Shown here one piece after another: positions 36,511 to 45,109 of a stretch of 64,000 nt of DNA. Positions within the stretch are counted from its first letter, which is position 1; the number at the start of each line of letters is the position of its first letter. Below the pieces are notes generated by a model. That model had not been told where the DNA came from and did not search any database. It worked only from the letters and a program-made list of their open reading frames with translations. The stretch spans positions 2,232,001-2,296,000 of the forward strand of contig CP098528.1 in NCBI GenBank assembly GCA_030440445.1, read 5' to 3'. The translations under genes and the position numbers were made by a program. The DNA is from Halomonas sp. KG2 (GTDB lineage Bacteria > Pseudomonadota > Gammaproteobacteria > Pseudomonadales > Halomonadaceae).

Positions 36511-36906
36511 CTACCCCCCTTCAGTTATAGAAATTATCCCGCCTCCAGACACATACACAGTTTCCTGACGATCCTTAGTTGAAACCTCAATAGTTTCTGA
36601 TAGTTGGTCATCTGCAGCGCCTGAAAATACAGTAAATAGCTCCTCAACATCAGTGCTATCAGCACATGACTGAAAGCTGAATTCAGGCGCGTCCTCCCCA
36701 AAAGATGCTTCCGCGATTGCAAGTGTTCTATATGAGTTGAGTTCTCCGACACATGCAGAAGCCTCTGAGCGATCCAAGTAGCTTCCATACTTGGGCACGC
36801 CGATGGCAGCCAAGATCCCGATAATAGCAATGACTACCATTAGTTCAATGAGAGTAAAACCACGTTGCTTGTGAATTGTAGTTATTTTAAAAAGCTTTTT
36901 ACTCAT
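36511..36906 (-). CDS. pilA: Type IV major pilin
   Basis: A 131-residue prepilin. A 16-residue basic leader ends in Arg-Gly and is cut before Phe, giving mature [18 protein letters not shown] with Glu5, the class IVa pilin signature processed and N-methylated by PilD (encoded nearby). Two cysteines (in SACVGEL and FQSCADS) probably form a disulfide, though here the pair lies inside the domain and not at the C-terminus as in the D-region of Pseudomonas pilins. AAAGGAG precedes the ATG. Divergent from pilB across about 213 bp. Confidence 0.93.
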   Translation of the reverse strand: MSKKLFKITTIHKQRGFTLIELMVVIAIIGILAAIGVPKYGSYLDRSEASACVGELNSYRTLAIAEASFGEDAPEFSFQSCADSTDVEELFTVFSGAADDQLSETIEVSTKDRQETVYVSGGGIISITEGG

Positions 36907-36963
36907 AACACTTCTCCTTTGTGTTATTAAACTTCCTCTTCAATAACATGAAGACCACAAGTG

Positions 36964-36995
36964 TGTTAAATAAATCAATGCCACACTATTTAACA
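36964..36995. promoter_or_regulatory. Perfect inverted repeat upstream of pilA
   Basis: TGTTAAATA (36964-36972) and TATTTAACA (36987-36995), spaced 14 bp, 58-89 bp before the pilA start codon. It could be a regulator site for pilA or for the divergent pilB operon. No good sigma-54 (GG-N10-GC) promoter was found in the gap. Confidence 0.45.
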
Positions 36996-37119
36996 ACACC
37001 AACAGCTTCTCGGTGCTATATTGAACCAACGATAGCAAGCTCAGCGTTACATTTCCGTTGACCATTAATAATAATTAATACTTGGCATAAAAATACAATA
37101 AACATGATTGAGTTTAGCC

Positions 37120-38874
37120 ATGAACGATTCACCCCCCGGGCCGACGCCGAGCAAGGTGGCTATGCATAGCGGCCTGCAGGGTATCGCTAAACGGCTGGTA
37201 GAACATGGCGTGCTGACCGATACTCAGGCGACTGTCGCGGAAAGCACAGCAACAGAGCTTGACATGTCGCTGTTACAGCACGTGGTCGATAGTGGGCTAG
37301 TAGAATCAGGCGCAGCAGCGCTGGCCGCTGCCTGGGAGTATGGTTTACCGGTCGTTGACCTAGATGCCATTCGTATAAATGCGCTACCACCCGCCAACGA
37401 CTACCCCGTTAAAATATTAGAGCGTCTAGGTATTCTTCCCCTGGCACGCCACGGGCACCGCCTTACTGTCGCCGTACCCTACCCCGCTACGCTAACCCAG
37501 CTGGATGAACTTCAATTTGCTACCGGGCTAAGTATAGATGGAGTGCTGGCTCCCGCTGATCAACTTAAAAACACTCTAACGCAGTATCTAGCGCAAAATG
37601 AGCGCAGCATGCTAGATGAATTGGAAAACGTGGATGATGCGGTCAGCGCGTTGAATATTGTTCAGTTGGACGAAGATGAGGCGACATTAGACAAGGCAGC
37701 AACAGATAGCGATGATGCCCCTGTCGTTAAATTCGTCAATAAAATACTACTAGATGCTATCAACCGCGGCGCTTCCGATATTCACTTTGAGCCCTATGAA
37801 ACCCAGTACCGGGTGCGTTTTCGTATTGATGGCATGCTGCTTGAAATTGCTCGCCCACCTTTTGCGCTGCGGCACCGCATCGCGGCACGTGTAAAAATCA
37901 TGTCTCGGCTGGATATTTCTGAGCGGCGCCTGCCTCAGGATGGCGCAATCAAGCTGCAGCTTTCACGCACACGCTCAATTGATTTTCGAGTGAACTCACT
38001 ACCCACTGTGTTTGGTGAAAAAATAGTATTGCGTTTGCTAGACCCTGCCACTGCTCAACTCGCTATCGAGCAGCTAGGTTTTAGCCCTGAACAGCAGGCT
38101 GTTTATGAACACACGCTTAAAAAGCCACAAGGAATGATCCTGGTTACCGGGCCGACGGGGAGCGGTAAAACAGTGACGCTTTACACAGGCATCAACATTC
38201 TTAACCAAATTGAGCGCAATATCTGCACCGCCGAGGACCCGGTAGAGATTAAAGTGTCGGGGGTCAATCAGGTGAACGTTCTCCCTAAAATCGGTCTGAA
38301 CTTCGCCAGCGCTCTGCGCGCCTTTTTACGCCAAGATCCGGATGTCGTTATGGTGGGTGAAATTCGCGACTTGGAAACCGCCGAAATTGCCGTAAAGGCA
38401 GCCCAAACAGGCCACTTAGTGCTATCTACCGTACACACTAACTCCGCCGCGGAAACGCTAACCCGATTAGCAAATATGGGCATCGCATCGTATAACATTG
38501 CAAGCTCAGTTAGCTTGATCATTGCCCAGCGCTTGGCACGCAAGCTATGTGACCTATGCAAAACACCCGCTAAGATTCCTGCCGAAGCGCTGCGTCAGGC
38601 TGGCTTTAGCCAACAGGATATTCGCAACGGCACGATTTATTCAGCGGTCGGTTGTAAACAGTGCACACAGGGCTATAAAGGTCGTATTGGTATCTATGAA
38701 GTGGTGCCTATTACTGATGCCATGCGCCAGTTGATTATGCGCGATGGCGATGCGCTAGATATCGATCAACAGGCCCGCCGCGAAGGCTACCCTAGCCTTT
38801 ATCAGCGTTGCCTAAGTCGTGTGCTGGATGGCAGCACTAGCCTGGCAGAAGTTAACCGCATCAGTAAGGAGTAA
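37120..38874 (+). CDS. pilB: Type IV pilus assembly ATPase
   Basis: PilB hexamer drives pilus extension. 584 residues from the ATG at 37120; an in-frame TTG at 37108 is the alternative, and neither has a strong ribosome site. The N-terminal MshEN/N1 domain (about 20-160) is followed by the ATPase core with Walker A GPTGSGKT (344-351), the Asp box GEIRDLETAEIA and the His box VLSTVHTN. The tetracysteine zinc motif is complete (CDLC...CKQC). First gene of pilB-pilC-pilD-coaE-yacG. Confidence 0.96.
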   Translation: MNDSPPGPTPSKVAMHSGLQGIAKRLVEHGVLTDTQATVAESTATELDMSLLQHVVDSGLVESGAAALAAAWEYGLPVVDLDAIRINALPPANDYPVKILERLGILPLARHGHRLTVAVPYPATLTQLDELQFATGLSIDGVLAPADQLKNTLTQYLAQNERSMLDELENVDDAVSALNIVQLDEDEATLDKAATDSDDAPVVKFVNKILLDAINRGASDIHFEPYETQYRVRFRIDGMLLEIARPPFALRHRIAARVKIMSRLDISERRLPQDGAIKLQLSRTRSIDFRVNSLPTVFGEKIVLRLLDPATAQLAIEQLGFSPEQQAVYEHTLKKPQGMILVTGPTGSGKTVTLYTGINILNQIERNICTAEDPVEIKVSGVNQVNVLPKIGLNFASALRAFLRQDPDVVMVGEIRDLETAEIAVKAAQTGHLVLSTVHTNSAAETLTRLANMGIASYNIASSVSLIIAQRLARKLCDLCKTPAKIPAEALRQAGFSQQDIRNGTIYSAVGCKQCTQGYKGRIGIYEVVPITDAMRQLIMRDGDALDIDQQARREGYPSLYQRCLSRVLDGSTSLAEVNRISKE

Positions 38875-38880
38875 TGCGCC

Positions 38881-40110
38881 ATGGCCAACGCTAAAGCATA
38901 TCGCACAAAGCCAATGCCGCTACACCGCTGGAAATGGGAAGGTAAAGGGCCGCAAGATCGAGCTATGCGAGGCGAGCTGATTGGCCGCACCAAGCCCGAA
39001 ATTATTGAACAACTGGCTAAGCAGCGTATTGTCGCCACAAAAGTCCAGAAACGCAGCAGCTTTAGTGGACGCAGCAAGGTAACCAACGTCGACATCATGA
39101 TTTTTGCACGGCAAATGGCCACCATGGTGCGAGCAGGCATCCCTATTCTTCAGGCGTTACAAGCCGTTTCTGAAAGCCTAAAAAAACCCGCGATGGTGGC
39201 CTTAACCCAGAAAATCATGGAAGACGTCTCTTCGGGCGACAGCCTTTCCAGCGCTATGGCAAAACACCCCAAACAGTTTGACCGCCTGTTTGTTAGCCTG
39301 GTCGATGCAGGAGAGCAGGCTGGTGCGCTTGACCAGATGCTGGAGCGGGTAGCCAGTTATAAAGAGAAAGTTGAATCCCTCAAAAATCGTGTCAAAAAAG
39401 CGCTCTGGTACCCCACGGCAGTGATGATCATTGGTGTTGCCGTTACCATGCTGCTACTCATCAAAGTCGTGCCTGAATTTGAGAGTATGTTTCAAGGTTT
39501 TGGCGCAGAACTGCCAGCGCTCACTCAGTTTACGGTTAACTTATCGGACATGGCCCAAAAGCACTGGTTACAAGCAACGGGTACACTAACTGGCATTATC
39601 ATGCTGCTGAAAGCTGCAGCGCGACGCTCACCACGCTTCGCTTATCGGTTAGACAGCATGATGCTTCATCTGCCCATCTTAGGCGATATTTTACACAAAT
39701 CGGCTGTCTCACGATTCACACGCACCTTAGCGACTACCTTTACGTCAGGCGTGCCACTTATTGAAGGGCTCGAAACTGCCGCAGGTACATCGGATAATCG
39801 CGTGTATATCAGAGCGATTAATGAAGTGCGCCAAGATGTCACTACTGGCCAACAGCTACATTTCGCCATGCGTATGACCAACCGCTTTCCAGCGCTGGCA
39901 GTTCAAATGGTGAATATTGGTGAGGAAGCCGGCTCGCTGGATGCCATGCTTAATCAAGTCGCCGATTACTACGAAGAAGAAGTGGATAATAAAGTAGACG
40001 CCCTGACCTCGTTAATGGAACCGATTATTATCGTTGTCCTTGGCGCACTAGTGGGCGGCGTTGTTGTCTCCATGTATTTGCCAATTTTTGAAATTGGCAC
40101 CGCACTATAA
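38881..40110 (+). CDS. pilC: Type IV pilus inner-membrane platform protein
   Basis: A 409-residue polytopic protein of the GspF/PilC family that sits on the PilB hexamer. Two homologous cytoplasmic domains are visible, each with the T2SF pattern (FARQMATMVRAGIPI about 76-90; FTRTLATTFTSGVPL about 278-292), each followed by a membrane segment, with a third helix at the end. AAGGAG overlaps the pilB stop; the two genes are 6 bp apart. Confidence 0.96.
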   Translation: MANAKAYRTKPMPLHRWKWEGKGPQDRAMRGELIGRTKPEIIEQLAKQRIVATKVQKRSSFSGRSKVTNVDIMIFARQMATMVRAGIPILQALQAVSESLKKPAMVALTQKIMEDVSSGDSLSSAMAKHPKQFDRLFVSLVDAGEQAGALDQMLERVASYKEKVESLKNRVKKALWYPTAVMIIGVAVTMLLLIKVVPEFESMFQGFGAELPALTQFTVNLSDMAQKHWLQATGTLTGIIMLLKAAARRSPRFAYRLDSMMLHLPILGDILHKSAVSRFTRTLATTFTSGVPLIEGLETAAGTSDNRVYIRAINEVRQDVTTGQQLHFAMRMTNRFPALAVQMVNIGEEAGSLDAMLNQVADYYEEEVDNKVDALTSLMEPIIIVVLGALVGGVVVSMYLPIFEIGTAL

Positions 40111-40150
40111 ATAAATCGTTCATACACACTTCCCCAACAATTGGAATACC

Positions 40151-40996
40151 ATGGGTTTATCGCCAAGCTTTTACCTCTTTTTTGCTTTACTGATTGGCCT
40201 CTGCTTTGGCAGTTTTCTTAACGTTGTCATCACCCGTTTACCCGTTATGCTAATGCGCCGTTGGCGTAATGAAGCACGCGCCTCTCTTGAGCTGGCCGAA
40301 GAAACATCCCCCCGCTTTAACCTTGCTACTCCAAGGTCAATGTGTCCACGCTGCGAACAACCCATTGCTTGGCACGATAACCTACCCTTAATAGGCTGGC
40401 TAAAAAGAAGGGGAAAATGCGCCCATTGCCAAACCTCCATCAGTGTACAGTATCCATTCGTTGAGCTGATGAGCGGACTACTTGCTGTGGTCGTTGTGGC
40501 TTTGCATGGCCCAACGTTAGACGCAATGTTTATCTATGGCGCTTGTGTAACACTACTGGCCTTGGCAGTGATCGACTTTCGAACCTATTTACTCCCTGAT
40601 ATGTTGACCCTACCGTTGTTATGGGCTGGCTTAGCTTACCAATTGTTCTTTCATTCCCTACTGCTCCCTGGCGCTGTCATCGGCGCTATGGCGGGCTATC
40701 TTGTGCTATGGAGCTTTTACTGGCTATTTAAGCTCATAACAGGCAAAGAAGGCATGGGATTTGGGGATTTCAAATTACTCGCTGCCCTTGGCGCTTGGGT
40801 AGGTTGGAGCATGTTACCGCTACTGCTTATTTTATCTGCGGGTATTGGTGCAATCATAGGATTAGCCGCTCAAGCTATTTCCCCCAGGTTACGTGGCCAA
40901 CCTCTCCCCTTCGGCCCCTTTCTTGCGCTGGCGGGCTGGATTTGCATACTGGTAGGCAACGAGTTAATGACACTCTATACGTCGTTACTGTACTAA
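40151..40996 (+). CDS. pilD: Prepilin peptidase / N-methyltransferase
   Basis: Cuts prepilin leaders and methylates the new N-terminus; also serves type II secretion if present. 281 residues with the methyltransferase-type zinc site CPRC (65-68) and CAHC (90-93) in the first cytoplasmic loop, and the two aspartyl-protease aspartates in DFRTYLLPD and GFGDFK. About eight membrane helices. 40 bp after pilC. Confidence 0.96.
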   Translation: MGLSPSFYLFFALLIGLCFGSFLNVVITRLPVMLMRRWRNEARASLELAEETSPRFNLATPRSMCPRCEQPIAWHDNLPLIGWLKRRGKCAHCQTSISVQYPFVELMSGLLAVVVVALHGPTLDAMFIYGACVTLLALAVIDFRTYLLPDMLTLPLLWAGLAYQLFFHSLLLPGAVIGAMAGYLVLWSFYWLFKLITGKEGMGFGDFKLLAALGAWVGWSMLPLLLILSAGIGAIIGLAAQAISPRLRGQPLPFGPFLALAGWICILVGNELMTLYTSLLY

Positions 40997-41036
40997 GCCT
41001 AACGCTGGTTTTGATTCAATTTTTTGGGGAGCATGC

Positions 41037-41633
41037 ATGATCATTGGACTAACAGGTGGTATAGGTTCGGGAAAGTCTACTGTTGCCCGTGCGTTTGAAG
41101 AACTGGGGATTGGCTGGATAGATGCCGATGATGTCGCTAGAGAAGTCGTTGCCGTTGGCGAACCCGCGCTAGCAGCTATTGCCGAACACTTTGGCACAGA
41201 CGTATTGAACTCCGACGGAACACTGAATAGACCAGCACTGCGTACCATCATTTTTGAAGATCCTGCGCAACGGCAGTGGTTAGAGTCGGTCACTCATCCC
41301 AAGGTACGCGAACGCCTTCTTTTACATCTGGACCGCCTGCAGGCGCAGTCGCCTTATGTATTATTAGTCTCTCCTCTACTTTTTGAGTCTGGCCAAGATA
41401 AGTTGGTTAATCGTACGTTAGTCATCGATGTGCCCGAATCGCTGCAGTTAGCACGCACACTTTCCCGGGATGGGGTGAGTGAATCCCAGGTGCGTGCTAT
41501 CCTCGCCGCCCAACTTCCGCGCGCAGAACGCCTTGCTAAAGGCAATGATGTCATCGACAACAGTGGTGACCATGCGAATATGATGCGCCAGGTCATCCAA
41601 CTGGATCGTCGTTATCGCGCTGGGTGCACTTAA
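41037..41633 (+). CDS. coaE: Dephospho-CoA kinase
   Basis: Last step of coenzyme A synthesis, phosphorylating the ribose 3'-OH. 198 residues with the P-loop GIGSGKST (8-15), the DADDVAREV CoA-binding segment (about 31-39) and the LLFE lid motif. The position after pilD and before yacG is conserved in Pseudomonas and relatives. Confidence 0.96.
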   Translation: MIIGLTGGIGSGKSTVARAFEELGIGWIDADDVAREVVAVGEPALAAIAEHFGTDVLNSDGTLNRPALRTIIFEDPAQRQWLESVTHPKVRERLLLHLDRLQAQSPYVLLVSPLLFESGQDKLVNRTLVIDVPESLQLARTLSRDGVSESQVRAILAAQLPRAERLAKGNDVIDNSGDHANMMRQVIQLDRRYRAGCT

Positions 41634-41672
41634 CGACGTACTTGAGACGTACTATTGAAACAGGAGCTTGTC

Positions 41673-41906
41673 ATGCCCACACCGGCAAATGATTCACCGC
41701 TAGAGGTTGCTTGTCCCCAATGTGGCAAGAAAGTTATCTGGGGGCCAGAAAGTACTTATCGCCCTTTTTGTAGCAAACGTTGCCAACTGCTTGACCTGGG
41801 CGCTTGGGCGGAAGAGTCACATCGCATTGCAGGTGAATCCGCCATGGACGAGGCGGACTTAGATACCCTGCTTGCTCAAGCAGATAGAGACGCACCTCTT
41901 TCTTAA
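41673..41906 (+). CDS. yacG: DNA gyrase inhibitor YacG
   Basis: A 77-residue zinc protein from the ATG at 41673 (AGGAG 8 nt before). Zinc ligands are CPQC (14-17) and CSKRC (Cys33 and Cys37), followed by the [10 protein letters not shown] helix. YacG binds the GyrB C-terminal region and blocks DNA binding. It ends 13 bp before the Tus-like gene, so two DNA-topology-related genes are adjacent, and gyrA itself is in this window. Confidence 0.94.
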   Translation: MPTPANDSPLEVACPQCGKKVIWGPESTYRPFCSKRCQLLDLGAWAEESHRIAGESAMDEADLDTLLAQADRDAPLS

Positions 41907-41919
41907 AGGCTCGCCCAAC

Positions 41920-42792
41920 ATGACTGACGCCACGCTGCCTCTATATCATCTACTGCATGAACTTGATGCCCACTTTGATCAACTGGTAGCCACCATTGAG
42001 CGGGCTGCAGCGCTATACGAATTTAGCCCACCACCTACTTGGCGGTTCCACCCTGGCACGAACGATTCTATTTGGCTGCGGGAAGCACTGCTGGACATGT
42101 GGCATCAGCAGGGCCAGGATGGCCGCGAAACGCGTAACTACATCGCAGTCATCGCCGCTAACGATGATTTATTAGCAGCGTGTCATCAAATTAACCATGC
42201 AAAAGCAAACATCAGCGATTTACTCGCGCGCATTAAGCAGTCTCATCCAAATGCGTTGAGCGACGCTAAGTCTCGCTTACCGAACCGTCACCCACATATC
42301 GACGAAATACTACGTAAAAGCGGATTTGCAAGACTCCATCTGAAGCAGTGCTGGCGACAACTCCCCATTGCCCCTGCGCCGGTATCCAGAGTTAGGCTAG
42401 CGTGGTACAGCAGCGGTCGCTCAATCAAAAGAGTTAGTGTTCAAGAGGCTGAGCAAAAATTATTACAGCTAGACAGTGATGCACCACATATTCGCATACA
42501 GCTACGCAAGCTCGCTAGCATTCCAAGTGGAGAAATATTGGCGCAGGTGCAAACCCAAGCCCCTTTAATGCGCGCAAATCTGTTTTTTGTCGAACCGCTT
42601 GCGGATGGACACACGCGACGAGCACTTAATATTGCAATGCCGCTAATTGTGCCTGCAAATGAAGGACGATTACCACATCTCAAAGCCCCAGCCGAAACAC
42701 CTCCAACGACTCGCACAAGAGCTAAGCGGCGCGACGAAAAACTAGAAGATGACGTATATTTACCTAGCTTACGCATCTATCGGTATCGCTAG
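41920..42792 (+). CDS. Tus-family DNA replication terminus site-binding protein
   Basis: 290 residues from the ATG at 41920 (AAAGG 10 nt before). It aligns with E. coli Tus (309 aa) through the C-terminal two-thirds: VRLAWYSSGRSIKRVSVQEAEQKL with LRFGW...IKNLHRDEVLAQL, LASIP with IAALP, the AMPLIVPANEGRLP segment with TPLIALINRDNGAGVP, and LPSLRIYRY with IPRLHLYVA. Tus blocks DnaB helicase at Ter sites. In an ungapped alignment from the LP pair, Gly149 is kept but Phe140 is His and His144 is Ile, so the C6-locking pocket differs. No enteric-type Ter sequence was seen nearby. It is cotranscribed with yacG. Confidence 0.78.
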   Translation: MTDATLPLYHLLHELDAHFDQLVATIERAAALYEFSPPPTWRFHPGTNDSIWLREALLDMWHQQGQDGRETRNYIAVIAANDDLLAACHQINHAKANISDLLARIKQSHPNALSDAKSRLPNRHPHIDEILRKSGFARLHLKQCWRQLPIAPAPVSRVRLAWYSSGRSIKRVSVQEAEQKLLQLDSDAPHIRIQLRKLASIPSGEILAQVQTQAPLMRANLFFVEPLADGHTRRALNIAMPLIVPANEGRLPHLKAPAETPPTTRTRAKRRDEKLEDDVYLPSLRIYRYR

Positions 42793-42819
42793 CGAGCGAC
42801 CTTATCTCATAACGTCGAA

Positions 42820-43167
42820 TTATTTATCTGCTACTGGCACGTGATCAAGCTCCCACCGCTTAGACTCCAGCAACGCGTGTATGACCTCGCTTACATCTCG
42901 CTCCGATAAATCATATTCGCCAATCAGCACTTTTAAGCGTTGCTCAAACAGACGCTCTTGCTCATGCGAGTGTGCCGCTTCGTCTGCAGCTTGATCCTCA
43001 GCTTCCAACGCCGCAATTGAACGTACTGGCGGCCCCGTTGGAATATTGAAATCGCTGTTAGGATCTTCTAACTGGCGCAGCGCCTGCGCGAAGGCATCAT
43101 CCAGCTCACGAAATTTACGTAGCTTTTCACGCTCATCTAGCTGTTTTTGAACTTTTTGATATTTCAT
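42820..43167 (-). CDS. Small charged coiled-coil protein, function unknown
   Basis: A 115-residue very hydrophilic protein. Residues about 1-35 form a basic helix (KYQKVQKQLDEREKLRKFREL), followed by a short proline/glycine-containing turn (NIPTGPPVRS) and a long acidic helix (about 52-85) and a small terminal domain (YDLSERDVSEVIHALL). I do not recognise a family. It is convergent with the Tus-like gene. The shape suggests a small adaptor or DNA-associated protein, which is only a guess. Confidence 0.7.
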   Translation of the reverse strand: MKYQKVQKQLDEREKLRKFRELDDAFAQALRQLEDPNSDFNIPTGPPVRSIAALEAEDQAADEAAHSHEQERLFEQRLKVLIGEYDLSERDVSEVIHALLESKRWELDHVPVADK

Positions 43168-43537
43168 CGATGTTTCATTTGCACCTTACTTGAAATGAAT
43201 GACAAGTCTGCTGAAACAGACCTTTTTCCGACAAAACTGTGCCCAAACGCGTAAAGCCTCTGAGCAAACTTGCCTTTGCTCTCTGTTGCCAGCATAAAGG
43301 CATCACAGCTTAGTATTAAATAAGCTGCTCACGATATAAAACAGGATGCTCCTACTGGCAGAGCAAAAACGCCCAGTCAAGCAGCCTAAGGTGGCGCATA
43401 TAGCGGCAAATTCATCTAGTAGGCAAGCAGCAATGTTAATCGCCTATTAGATTACTAGCAACGCAAGCACCGGGATGGTGCATTACAGGTGAGATGAGTA
43501 GCGCGACCTGTACGACTTAAGCATAGGAGGCCAGATA
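43168..43537. other. Intergenic region upstream of the AraC pseudogene
   Basis: 370 bp. It contains only small dyads such as GCACC-GGGAT-GGTGC (near 43468) and a decent ribosome site (AGGAGG) for the AraC gene. No gene or RNA could be supported. Confidence 0.4.
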
Positions 43538-44371
43538 ATGTTCAATGCAATGACGCGAGCTGAGATCTGGCTGCAAGACACTCTCGATAAACCGCTTGGA
43601 ATCGAAGACCTTGCTAATCACTTAGGATACTCAGCATCACAAGTACGCCGACAGTTCCGCCACTGCTTCAACATTTCACCTAGTGCTTACCGTGAAAAAA
43701 GGCGCCTTGAGCGAGCCGCTGTCTTACTTTCACTCACCTCACAAAATATAGCGTAAATCGCTATTCGTTGTGGATATACTAATCACTCTTCTTTTTCACG
43801 TGCATTTCAGCGCCGCTACCGGCTGTCACCCCGCGAATACCGTCAAGCGATAAGCAGCCTGTATCTTCTGAACAGACCTGACAAAAAATTCACAATTAGC
43901 ATTGAAAGAAACCGTCCCGCACATGTGGTTTTAATGCGCTTGTACCAAGCACCAGACCACATTCATGGGCTAGGCAACACAAAGTATCACGCTAACCATT
44001 TAGACCACCTACAAGCCCAACTAGAGACATCCACCCCAACCATGGTATTGCCAGACCTTTTAACAGAGAAAGTGACGGCCGCTGTAGAAGAGCTTGCACC
44101 GAACCACACTAGAACTGATATCGGGCTCTATCTAGAGAATAGAGATACTGCCGAATACCTAGCACTGCCTGTCAACTACCGTCGGGTAGACATTCCTTCA
44201 CGCTACTATGCAAAAATATATTTCGATAATATTTCGCAATTATCTTATGTAATGTCTGAAACGCTAGTGGCATTAATGGATGAAAAAAATCGTTTAAATA
44301 TCAGCGGTGATGCACCGCAAGTATTATGGCATCCGCATCATATTGAGCTACGAATACCTTTATCTGCCTAG
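43538..44371 (+). pseudogene. AraC/Rob-type regulator interrupted by an in-frame TAA
   Basis: A 278-codon frame that is open from ATG 43538 (AGGAGG ribosome site) to 44371 except for one TAA at 43754-43756. Before it lies the first helix-turn-helix of an AraC domain (IEDLANHLGYSASQVRRQF, about 22-40) and SQNIA; after it, in the same frame, IAIRCGYTNHSSFSRAFQRRY, the second AraC helix, then a GyrI-like effector domain (about 125-277). Relatives read IAEIA here, so one G-to-T change (GAA to TAA) explains the stop. Without readthrough only a 72-residue half DNA-binding domain is made. Confidence 0.85.
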
Positions 44372-44409
44372 CCAGACTGAATAATTTTTTATCCGCTCTC
44401 ATCAAACCA

Positions 44410-44441
44410 AAACCGGCACTTCTTGTTAGAAATGCCGGTTT
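44410..44441 (-). terminator. Terminator of mvaT
   Basis: Stem AAACCGGCA (44410-44418) with TGCCGGTTT (44433-44441) and inner TTCT/AGAA pairing; four T residues follow on the minus strand. It lies between the convergent AraC pseudogene and mvaT. Confidence 0.75.
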
Positions 44442-44449
44442 AAAACGAC

Positions 44450-44824
44450 TCAGTCTTCCATACGCTCCAGCCAGGATTCGACGGCTTCATCACCATGCTC
44501 ATCTTTCCAGCTACGCAGGCCTTTATGATTACCGCCACGGGTTTCAATCACTTCACCAGTATGCGGGTTCTTATAAATCTTCAGACGACGCTTACGACGC
44601 GTAGAGGATGCCGCAGCACCTTTGGATCCACGCTGATCCGCGTTAGGGTCCAGCAATGCAATAACATCAGAAGGACGCTTACCAAACTCGTTCATTAACG
44701 CTTCAAGCTTAGCTTTAAATTCAAGCTCGCTTTTCAAGCGCTGATCACCTTCCAAGCGCTGTAAGTCTTCTTGCAGTTGTTTTAGCTGCTGTTCCTTTTG
44801 AATATACTCATTTAATAACGACAT
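44450..44824 (-). CDS. mvaT: MvaT/MvaU-family H-NS-like nucleoid protein
   Basis: 124 residues from the ATG at 44824 (AGGA 7 nt before); an upstream in-frame ATG adds 37 residues without homology. The N-terminal oligomerisation coiled coil (MSLLNEYIQKEQQLKQLQ, about 1-60), a basic linker (STRRKRRLKIYKNP) and the AT-hook-like DNA-binding C-terminus GEVIETRGGNHKGLRSWK match MvaT of Pseudomonas. It silences AT-rich, often acquired DNA, of which the 30.3-33.5 kb block is an example. It lies downstream of rpsA on the same strand, past a terminator. Confidence 0.93.
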   Translation of the reverse strand: MSLLNEYIQKEQQLKQLQEDLQRLEGDQRLKSELEFKAKLEALMNEFGKRPSDVIALLDPNADQRGSKGAAASSTRRKRRLKIYKNPHTGEVIETRGGNHKGLRSWKDEHGDEAVESWLERMED

Positions 44825-45059
44825 GGGGATTCCTTTTAGCAAAGATTTAACTGCGCGGGTTAATAAATCTATCAACTCAGTACGCACGGGTTCAGGATAC
44901 GCGCACATTATTACTTTAAATGCGCTATCTGACAATAGTCTAGTTGATTTTAGCTTAAATACTAATCGATTTTTATTGCTTAGTTGGAACTATAAAAACG
45001 AGCTTTATACTCAAGTCAAACATAGGCTAATGATATATGTCATATTATACTGATTCATA

Positions 45060-45089
45060 AAAAACGCCGCCCATTAGGGCGGCGTTTTT
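45060..45089 (-). terminator. Terminator of the gyrA-rpsA gene run
   Basis: A 13-bp perfect stem AAAAACGCCGCCC (45060-45072 with 45077-45089), 4-nt loop and a T run on the minus strand, 20 bp after the rpsA stop. Confidence 0.93.
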
Positions 45090-45109
45090 CAAGACTATCA
45101 ACTACTTAA

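Noticed and set aside
36907..37119. Sigma-54 promoter for pilA
   Set aside because: The best candidates lack the GG-N10-GC pattern (one is a base short, another has no GC element).
41640..42900. Enteric-type Ter site near the Tus-like gene
   Set aside because: No stretch resembling the E. coli Ter core was found; the Ter sequence of this group may differ.
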